A stretch of DNA of 64,000 nt from Plenodomus lindquistii (Eukaryota; Ascomycota; Dothideomycetes; Pleosporales; Leptosphaeriaceae). Position numbers and translations under genes: made by a program. The notes beneath the pieces are model-generated. The model ran no database searches, had not been told where the DNA came from, and worked only from the letters and a program-made list of their open reading frames with translations. The stretch spans positions 1,674,001 to 1,738,000 of the forward strand of contig JANUWI010000003.1 of assembly GCA_025504975.1 (NCBI GenBank). Reading direction: 5' to 3'. Position 1 is the first letter of the stretch, and every line of letters starts with the position of its first letter. Below, piece by piece: positions 56,185 through 64,000 of this stretch.

Positions 56185-57095
56185 ATGGCATCGCCTGTAA
56201 ACGCGATCATGGTCAAAGTTGACCCGCAACCCACCAACCACCAGGCCTTTCAGTGCAGTCCACAAGCATGTTTAGCCGCGCTACCTGAAGAGCTCATACT
56301 CGCGGTTTGTGACTTTTTAGTTCCCAGAAATCTCGCGAAAGTATCTTGTACGTCCAAAGACATGGCTCGGATTGGCCAGTCCCAACTGTACAAGCTGGCT
56401 GCAGAATTTCCGGGTACACTGCCACCTTGGTTACCGGGATATGCCGGCGACTGCACAAATCATCTGAACTACTAGAAGACTCTAGTCACTCGAGTACAAC
56501 GATTATACATTTCGTTATGTCACGCTCCTATAAACTGCTCGGCGACGCACTTTGGAAGCAGGTCTATTCACTGGAGACGCTGCACTTTTGTACTTTCACA
56601 GACCCTCTTGGACTTGAATGGACTGGAAATGGATCGCTTGGCTCCCTGGTTATGTGTCATGCATTGTCTAGCATCCAAGGATCTGTTGGGACGTTTCTTG
56701 ACCTTGAGTCTGGTTATAGCGATCTCTCCTTGGTTCTTCCGGCAACTATTGAGGAGACATGGTTGACGTTTGACAAGGGAGACGATGCTGTCACGATACA
56801 CTATCCGGCGATTCTCGAATCTGTGGCAACGATCAAGGCAGGGCCGGATTGTGGTGTTTGGCCATGGATGAGTGAAGAGTTGCCCTATCGTACCTTGGGC
56901 ATGTCGCGCTCTATGAAGTTCCTTGAAGAGGCAGGCATGAAAGTGAGCCTGTACACTAGAAGTGATGCAGGTGTTTATGGGTACATGGAGGAACTGCAAG
57001 ATGCACCCATGCCAACACCAGGGGCAGAAGAGGATAACGATGAGGCACAGGATAGTGAAGAGGATGAAACCGAGGACGAAGAATACGAAGACTGA
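56185..57095 (+). CDS. F-box protein with acidic C-terminus
   Basis: Exons 56185-56413 and 56476-57095, 282 aa; the 62-nt GT-AG intron (donor GTACAC, acceptor ACTACTAG) joins two frames that otherwise look like two separate open frames. The F-box lies at about residues 30-70 (CLAALPEELILAVCDFLVPR, then NLAKVSCTSKDMARIGQSQL), the usual Skp1-binding helix-loop-helix. The rest has no known repeats: KLLGDALWKQVYSLETLHFC, LVLPATIEETWLTFDKGDDA. The last 40 residues are acidic (EEDNDEAQDSEEDETEDEEY). F-box proteins recruit targets to SCF ubiquitin ligases; the target is unknown. It is flanked on both sides by AT-rich, repeat-like DNA, typical of fast-turnover F-box genes in fungi. Two possible ATGs (56185 and 56209). 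Confidence 0.75.
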
Positions 57096-57489
57096 TGCTT
57101 GCAACTTTTGTATATAGGTATGCGTAGTCGGCACTGGATTGACACCAGCTATTTTCTGCCCGCCTTGACGCTACCTATAGTATTAAGTAGCAACCTTTAA
57201 ATATACACCTGAAGTAAAAGGTACTTTATGACTCCAATGATTCTCACTTGGTTTCCTCATGAGTGATTTCCCAGCAGGCCTGGTGTATAGCTTGCATTAT
57301 AAGTGGAACGTAGTTTAGACACGGATCCAGCTGCAGGGCTAAACCTAGAAAGTTATGTGAGGGCGAACTCTAAAAGACTTTAAATAATGGCTAGATACAC
57401 TTACTTGAGTATACTGCACGTTGTGTGATATGTTTGCAGACTCGTGTTTAGAATCACGTGCAAAAGGAGTTAGTCGTTTCTGACACCAC
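57096..57489. other. AT-rich intergenic before the hAT-like element
   Basis: About 390 bp with low GC. No coding frame. It ends in the probable left target-site copy GACACCAC (57482-57489). Confidence 0.4.
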
Positions 57490-57770
57490 TAGCAACTGTT
57501 GATTGTCCTACAAACTCTACGCCCACAACACCACAAAACTACTGTTTTCTCTCGAAATTTTAGGGTTTATTCGAGTTTATTAGAGTAAAAATGGGTTAGA
57601 TCAGGTTAATAATTAGTGTTAGAATTCTAGTCAGGTTTATAGAATACATTTAAAAAGTAAGCGTGAAAAAGTAAAAAGCTGCTCAAGCGCTGCAACGCAA
57701 AAACTTGGTGAGAAAGCGTGGGGTCTGTAGGACAAATACCCCGAGCCTGTAGGACAATTGACAGTTGCTG
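57490..57770. mobile_element. hAT-like non-autonomous element (MITE), 281 bp
   Basis: Terminal inverted repeats face each other: the left end 57490-57517 reads TAGCAACTGTTGATTGTCCT, then ACAAACTC. The right end read inward from 57770 is CAGCAACTGTCAATTGTCCT, then ACAGGCTC. That is 28 bp with 5 differences, all transitions. The (C/T)AG start fits hAT ends. Flanking copies GACACCAC (57482-57489) and GACACTAC (57770-57777) form an 8-bp target-site duplication differing at one base. The right copy overlaps the last base of the inverted repeat, so the exact border is uncertain by 1 bp. The decamer TGTAGGACAA occurs at 57726-57735 and 57748-57757 and inverted at 57503-57512, like hAT subterminal repeats. 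The interior is AT-rich and has no transposase frame. Confidence 0.7.
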
Positions 57771-60700
57771 ACACTACCTTTCAGTTCCGGTGGTTCCAGA
57801 TTAGATACATGCGCAAGGCTCTCGGACACACTTCGGTGTCACCCACGCGGTTGCGTAGATTTTGCATTCAAAAACCCATGGTCTCTGTTATCAGTTGTCG
57901 ATAAGACGACTCCAAGACTCCAGTACCATGGGTACGTTTCAGGTACGGTCGATCATTGGAGTCGAGACCTGACGACGACAACACTGCCTGGAAGAGAGTG
58001 GATTCGTCGTGCATACCAACGTCATCTCACAGCCATGATTACATATCATCCAATCTGTTGATAGTTTTGCGTTCATTTGACTTTGTGTCCCAGCTTAGCA
58101 AGCCGATCCAATAAGGCTGGGAAAAAGCAATGACTCTCCATGCTTTCGATGCCTCGCTTAAGAGACGAGATTAGCGCAGCCACATCCGCGGCTGGGTCAG
58201 GGGGAGAATGTCTGGGCATCTGTGCGATTTGACCGCTCTAAGTTACCATTTTGCAGACCATCACGACATGGAATCTGAGTCACCATTTGAACAATCTTTG
58301 TGCCATATCGACCTCCCCGATTGGTACTGGAAACCATTGCCGAATTCAAGACGGCATGAACGTACATGCCACATCGAAAGTTTCGGTGGAGATTGATGGG
58401 TTTCGCTCCTGCACGTCCAATGATGACCAACGTACGAGTATGTAGGAAATGTGAAGAAATCAGAGGTCTCTCCACCTCGACGCTCGTAGAAGCCGTCCAT
58501 GGGAACCGTCCGACACCCTGATCTGGAGGCTCCATCTCAGGGTTGTACTTGCATGCACTTGCACTTCCATTTATTACACTACCATACTCATAGTGACTGG
58601 CAACTATGATGGTGCCCGTCCAGCGTCCACCGGAGATGCGCGAAGCTGTCCCGTTCCCGGGGTACACATAAGTGGATCGAGACGCGGTCAGACACCCAGT
58701 AGACATTACGAAAGATGGATGAGGCATTTTGATGGGAAACTTTCGCTAGAGGGTCGCCTGCCCAGGTGGGTTTGGCGTCTGCGTGTGCTACCCCACGATT
58801 GTGTAAGAGACACCAGGATTGTTGGTAAGCGACCTCCTTGTGCAAAAGGTCGGGTAGTTACCCGATCAGGCGCTATTGGAGGAAGAATCAACGACTCTCG
58901 GACCGACTTTCATCGTCATCAAGTGGTGAGTGAAGAATGCTTGAGAGTTTGTTCCTCTCAAACGCATTGTCAAGTTTGGGGCTGTGTACTGTGTACCGGC
59001 ATCTCGGCTGCATAAAGGATCTCCCGCTTGGGCCCGGGGTGGTGTGCGTAACGCGCTTTACCCGCGGCCTTGGAGTCCATCGTCATCTTGCCGCCTGGCT
59101 GCGTGAAAATGTACAAGCCCTCACTCCGAATTTGGGCGCAGAACCTAGCAAGTCATTTCGAAAGAGTACTCGGGCGGACTCGTGGCATTTGTAACGTTGC
59201 TCAAAATGTTCATTTAACCTCTGCTCATTGCACTGATTGCTGTACCAGAATCGCTTGTCAACACGGCAACAAATTTCTCAATAACTAGGTGCGGTAGTGC
59301 TGATTAATGGGGTCTGGGTTGCGTTGGTAGCTTCTATTCACCGTCGGTGGCTTACTGTATTCCGAAAGATTACCTCACACCACCATCGTAACGCCATATG
59401 CGCGCAAACGCTTATGCGGCAGGATCTGCACAACAACGCTGGCCACCAGAGTGACAGGCGTATAATCCTCTGACAATGTGCTCTGGACGCCTCCATGTAA
59501 CTCTGCATGGTCTGGAAAGCCTGGGCATTTGCAGAATCTGGCAAAAGACCTTTTCCACGTCCGCGGACGACGACTACCAAGTACGATTTCAACCTCGGGT
59601 CGTGATAGCTCTTTCCACTTGGCTTTCCCGACCAGTCAGGGTGTTTTGTGCGGGGTAGGGATGCGCGATATCATCGCCAGCCGCCGATGGCATGAATGCC
59701 AACACTCTGTCGGGCTCCTCGTGGTCTCCCGCGCATGCCTTTGCCGCCATGTACGTGACGTATATTCTTCTCTACCTGGCGCATGAGCATGGACGGTCAG
59801 GCTGCCATTAGGTTCAGTCGCTTCCACTGCATGGCTGTAAAGGCAGGATTTTGACCTAGCCGCTTGTCCCAACGCCTCGTCTTGGACCGCTGTCCAAAAT
59901 CGCACAAATCAAGATGAGCCTGATACTCTGGGCAAGCCGCTTGAGGCTGATTGAGGGTAAGATGTTATCCCATCCCACTGTCGAATACCGACGAGGTACG
60001 GGTATCTTCTTGGGCTGGATAGGTCGTAGAGCATCGATTTGTGGAACCCTGAAAAACCGATCAGCATAAGATGATTGTAGGGGAGCTCTTCATGTCCACC
60101 ACTCAGCTTCTTAGAGCCCTGTTCACGCGGACTCTGCCACTTGTTGAGGAGGCGTATGCACCAGTGCAAGAGGTTTTGAGCATGAAGTTGAAATTGGGAA
60201 GCACGGTAAGACTTGGCATCCCGCGTCCAACACTATTCCTGGATAGAGTTGTGCGACTAGAGAAGCAGGTCATCCCACGCGATCGGCCATGAAATCGATT
60301 GAGGCTCTCAACGTCGAACGAGATCGGCCACGAGTGAGTGGCGAGAATTATGGGGTGGCAATTGCCGTCGCGGAAACTGTATCCGACAGGGCATGAACTG
60401 TTGCTAGGGTTGTGCATTCTCGCCACATTACACATGGATTGCCGACGGTGGCTATAGCCCGTGAATCTTCTCATGCAAGTATAGCACCACGGAGAAATGG
60501 GGTTTGATGTTGGCCAAGTCCTCATGCGAGTTTATTCCCGGCCTCTAGTGTCAAACTCTTGTCGATTGTGGCCTTTGAACACATTGTATCTGGTTCTTTC
60601 TCATCTCAACATTCCGGTCTTGAATTGGGCATTGGCGGGCCTTGGCATCCAATTTGAAAAAGAGAGTGATGGTTTACAAAAATGTACATGAATCCAACGA

Positions 60701-62994
60701 ACCGTCCGGGACTAGTCGAGTCCTTTTGAAGATTGGCCAGCGTCACATTCGGTGCGGACTGAGCTTTGCGAGTAAATGACCGTCGCTTGAAACTAAGAGT
60801 ACTGTCCACCTTCAGGTTTCACCGTTTACTGCATAGCAAAGTATCCCATGGCAAGGATACATGGTCAGGAGACAACCTTGGTGTAGCATTGGCTTGACTG
60901 TTCATGGCCATCATCACCAGGGCACATGGAGGGTTGATGTGACAATCACTGAGCCTGTGCCTTTGCGGAACAGCGACCAAATGGCTTGAAAGATTGCCAC
61001 TTGGGCATCACTTGCAACGGCATTCCGTATTACGTGCATGTGGAAGATGGTAGTGACACACATCATAGGACTGGGCAATATGCAAAAAAGAGTCTAGGTG
61101 CAGCTATCAAATGGTCCAAAATGGTAAGAAAGCGGGGAGTTTCTACTAGGATTGCCAATTGTGGGGTAATAGCGTCGTCTTGTTGGCATGCGTGGTCGGT
61201 CGAACCTCGGCACTCGCTTGGTAACGAGGCTGTGTGCATGACGAGAATACCATGTTTCGTTACACATGTTTTGCAACAGGAGATGCATCTAAAATGGGAA
61301 TATATGCTGACTGTTGTGCGTGTACTATGCGACGAGCATGCGGAGATGGGGTGATTTCTTCGCTCGATCCATCTACCCATGGTCCATTTCAGTACGGTCA
61401 TCTTCGCCGTATGCTGGAAAGCAGCTGGGTTTTGCTGGAATTTGGCGCCGAGTCGTGACGCGCACTTCGGAAGGGGAAGCCTTTCCTATAGGCAAAACTC
61501 TTCCCCCGGTAACAAGCGTGGGGGTCGATGAATGGAAACCACTATTGAAGATCAGGTACCATGAGCGAGCCTGTTCGTTGAAAAAAAAAAGCAAAATCAG
61601 TTCGGCGCGTGCGGCTCCCTGTAACGCCTGCAAGTGCCGAACTTTGCTCGGCACATTCAGAGCACACAAAAATGGAATGCAGGTTTACGTGATTGTGGCT
61701 CATGGACCTTTTAAAACGCCAAATACCTGGGAGGAGTCTGTCAAAAAAAGCGTCAAATGTATGTTGTCAAGCCTCTCGACTCGAGTCTTGGATTTGCTGG
61801 ACGAAGACGGAATGCCCGATAAGAATGCGCATCTGGGAGTTTCAGACCTCGTTCTCGAGCCTTGACTGGGAAACCCGATGAGCGAGCGTGGGGGTTAGTT
61901 TGCACAGCCCACCGACGCCATGGCTTGTGAGCCTCTACACTGTAGGTAATGATTAGGCACCGAAACGAAATGGTAATCTCGTTTGCGCTCGGTGGTATGT
62001 AGTGCGGTAGCCGCATTCTTGTGCTGATGTTGCATGACCTCGTGACGGAACCTCACTACTCCACGTATGCCACGTCTTGCCTTTGTGACGAACTTGCCTG
62101 TTCTTGCAAACCTTTGCAGTCCTCTGCTGCGCGTCGTCAGTAGCCACCGAAAACGACGGCTGAAACGACTGGGACCACGAACAGACGAAGTTACACGTTA
62201 CACGTACGACTAGGGTAGCTGGACGACATCAGATGATGTGAAGAGGCGTTGCACTGGGCCCGTCCATGTTGCAGAGTGCCACATTTCCCTCCACCCCCAC
62301 ACTAAGACCCCCGAACTGTCCCCACAACACTTGTTGGAGGTCCGGCATCCCTTTGCACGGTGCTAGTCGTGGCTGCATTGTCCAATCAGCTGTCGACCAG
62401 CATTTCCAAAGATCGTCACAAGGCGCGCCCCTTGCACATCATGACCGGCCGGGATGCCGATTTTACAGCTTGCACAACCCCTGTAATCCCCTCGCAACCT
62501 GAGCGTCAAAAGCAAACGCCGCTTCGATCAACGCTGCGTCAAGTGGCCACATTCGGACCAGTTCGGGTCAGCCAGCCAAGCACAAACACATGTACCTGGC
62601 ATTGGTCGTGTGCAAGTCAGCGCCATGAGCAGGCTACGGGAGACACCGCTCCTTTGGTCGTTTGGAAGAGGCCTGTACGCCCCCCCCCTCATGGATGCGT
62701 CTTTACGCACCTTGCTTTGACCGCTATACGGTAAACTAGGACTTTTGACGAAGCCGTCAGCTGAACCCCCACACGCATCATTGGCGTGTACTGCGCCAGG
62801 GCTTATCCGGCGTTTGGATTATTTAAGTACCTGTACCATCCTCGGGACTTTACCAAACAACATCCATCATTGACGTATTCATTCCGTTCGTCGTTCCAGC
62901 GTGCCGCTTATTCTTTGTCAAAAGTTTCACTTGAATCTTCAAGTGTCTGTTAATATAAAGGCTTGTTCAACCACCATTCCAAGACACACTCGAC
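57771..62994. other. gene-poor region, 5.2 kb
   Basis: Normal base composition but no convincing gene in any frame: the longest frames (for example 61314-61865 +, 58593-59015 +, 60103-60525 -) are under 190 codons, overlap each other on both strands and carry no family motifs. I see no tRNA, rRNA or clear transposon. Near the right end, TATTTAAG (about 62819) and TATAAAG (62954-62960, 35 bp before the next ATG) are candidate promoter elements of the aldolase gene. The region may be old repeat-derived or long regulatory DNA. Confidence 0.4.
62954..62960 (+). promoter_or_regulatory. TATA-like box upstream of the aldolase gene
   Basis: TATAAAG, 35 bp before the chosen start codon. That is close to the ATG, so either the leader is very short or the element at about 62819 (TATTTAAG) is the real one and translation begins further in. 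Confidence 0.3.
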
Positions 62995-64000
62995 ATGTCG
63001 CCGCATCACGACGCACCTTCTCCTGCAAACAGTTTTACCCCAAGCTCGGATTTTCACCACCCTGTCCAGTCCATCTACACCATGAACCACTACAACGACT
63101 TTGAGACCAGCTCGGTCGAGTCTGCTGATGTTGGTCTTCGCCGTGCTCTTGTCCCTGGCATCTATGTACCCACCGTTGCCTTTTTTGACCCGGCCTCAGA
63201 CGATGTCGACACCGAGACAACAGCCAGCCATGCAGTACGATTGGCCAAGGCCGGAGTTGCTGGCATTACTACTCAGGGCTCCAATGGCGAGGCTGTACAC
63301 TTGTCCCACAAGGAACGAGATCTCATTACGCGCACCACCCGCAAGGCTCTCGACGACGCTGGCTTTGGCTACCTTCCTATAATCGTGGGCTGTGGCGCCC
63401 AAGCCACTCGAGAGTGCATCGAGCTTTGCGAAGAAGCGGCAGCGGCTGGTGGCGACTATGCTCTCGTACTTCCACCTGCCTATTATCAGGGACTCTTCTC
63501 CAAAGAAACAATCAAGGACTTTTTTCGAGACGTTGCCACCGCATCACCGATTCCAATCCTCATATACAACTATCCTGGCGCGGTATCTGGAATGGATCTC
63601 AACTCTGATGTCATTATTGAGCTCGCACAACATCCCAACATTGTGGGCTGCAAGTTGACTTGCGGTAATACGGGCAAATTGAACCGAGTTGCGGCAGCCA
63701 CTCGAGCAGCAACCGTCTCAGAGCCTGGGTCCGGTTTCATGTGCATGGGCGGCTCTGTAGACTTTACATTGCAGACGCTCATTGGAGGCGGATCTGGCAT
63801 CATTGGCGGCATGGCCAACATTGCGCCCAAAGCCTGTGTTAAACTAGTCGAACTATTTGAATCTGGCAAGCTTGCAGAGGCCCGGAAAATGCAAGCGATA
63901 ATAGCTCGCGGTGACTGGGCTGCCATTCAAGGCGGCATCATTGGCACCAAGGCTGCCCTAGTGTCCCATTTTGGCTATGGAGGCTTTGCTCGAAAGCCTC
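62995..64000 (+). CDS. DHDPS/NAL-family class I aldolase (3' end beyond window)
   Basis: Open for 335 codons from the ATG at 62995 to the window edge. DapA-family TIM-barrel landmarks: GIYVPTVAFFDP, GITTQGSNGEAVHLSHKER (the GxxGE substrate loop), PIIVGCGAQATRECIELCEE, YALVLPPAYYQ, ILIYNYPGAV (catalytic Tyr about 191), and NIVGCKLTCGN with the Schiff-base Lys about 220. The first 45 residues are extra, Ser/His-rich and unlike the family. Fungi make lysine by the alpha-aminoadipate route, so lysine synthesis is unlikely. 4-hydroxy-2-oxoglutarate aldolase or a 2-keto-3-deoxy sugar-acid aldolase is more plausible, but I cannot decide. Internal ATG (63082) is an alternative start nearer the family's usual beginning. 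Confidence 0.88.
   Translation, partial: MSPHHDAPSPANSFTPSSDFHHPVQSIYTMNHYNDFETSSVESADVGLRRALVPGIYVPTVAFFDPASDDVDTETTASHAVRLAKAGVAGITTQGSNGEAVHLSHKERDLITRTTRKALDDAGFGYLPIIVGCGAQATRECIELCEEAAAAGGDYALVLPPAYYQGLFSKETIKDFFRDVATASPIPILIYNYPGAVSGMDLNSDVIIELAQHPNIVGCKLTCGNTGKLNRVAAATRAATVSEPGSGFMCMGGSVDFTLQTLIGGGSGIIGGMANIAPKACVKLVELFESGKLAEARKMQAIIARGDWAAIQGGIIGTKAALVSHFGYGGFARKP

Noticed and set aside
61314..61865. 183-codon plus-strand frame in the gene-poor block
   Set aside because: No motif, overlapped by opposite-strand frames, and composition is mixed; most likely chance.

Overview
The window is genomic DNA of a filamentous ascomycete (Pezizomycotina). The evidence is the gene style: compact genes with short introns of about 45-62 nt (one first intron of 168 nt) that carry CTAAC/CTAAT-like branch sites. 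The gene content agrees: a HET-domain protein, a Zrc1/Cot1-type zinc carrier, an Mnn2-type mannosyltransferase, a peroxisomal D-amino-acid oxidase, a glycine-rich 'beta-flanking' type protein and fungal LPxEIR F-box-like proteins. I cannot name the species or class from sequence alone. Exon structures were worked out by hand from frame continuity, splice sites and family conservation. No transcript data or searches were available.

Layout. 1-17 kb is a housekeeping block: RRN3 (3' end beyond the window), a CypH-type cyclophilin, a membrane-anchored RING-H2 protein, a DHA1-type MFS transporter, a probable pseudogene, a DUF4336 protein, the CORVET subunit VPS8 and a GPALPP/DUF3752 protein. 17.7-32.5 kb holds an Mnn2-like mannosyltransferase, a HET-domain protein, an aquaporin, a Ste20-class kinase with a repeated WSFP motif in its tail, a Lys/Pro/Ala-rich unknown and a mitochondrial PPR protein. 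32.5-42.8 kb holds a doubtful small gene, an LPxEIR-type unknown, an NAD-dependent epimerase-like protein, D-amino-acid oxidase and a POT peptide transporter. 44.5-57.1 kb holds a zinc CDF carrier with His-rich and Cys-rich regions, a DUF202 membrane protein, the glycine-rich protein, a Ser-rich protein with a C-terminal hydrophobic tail, a dynamin-like GTPase and a fast-evolving-looking F-box protein.

57.1-63.0 kb is gene-poor. Its left margin carries a 281-bp element with imperfect terminal inverted repeats, subterminal repeats and a probable 8-bp target-site duplication. I read this as a non-autonomous hAT-like transposon (MITE) touched by transition-type, RIP-like mutation. The window ends inside a DHDPS-family aldolase gene.

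Genes are mostly independent units and I see no convincing biosynthetic cluster. The closest to a functional neighbourhood is the adjacent peptide transporter and D-amino-acid oxidase on the same strand. The most distinctive sequence observations are two GC-AG introns (VPS8 and DAO), the hAT-like MITE, the single-stop LPxEIR pseudogene, and the unusual tails of the kinase and the zinc transporter. I did not find a clearly new multi-gene system.
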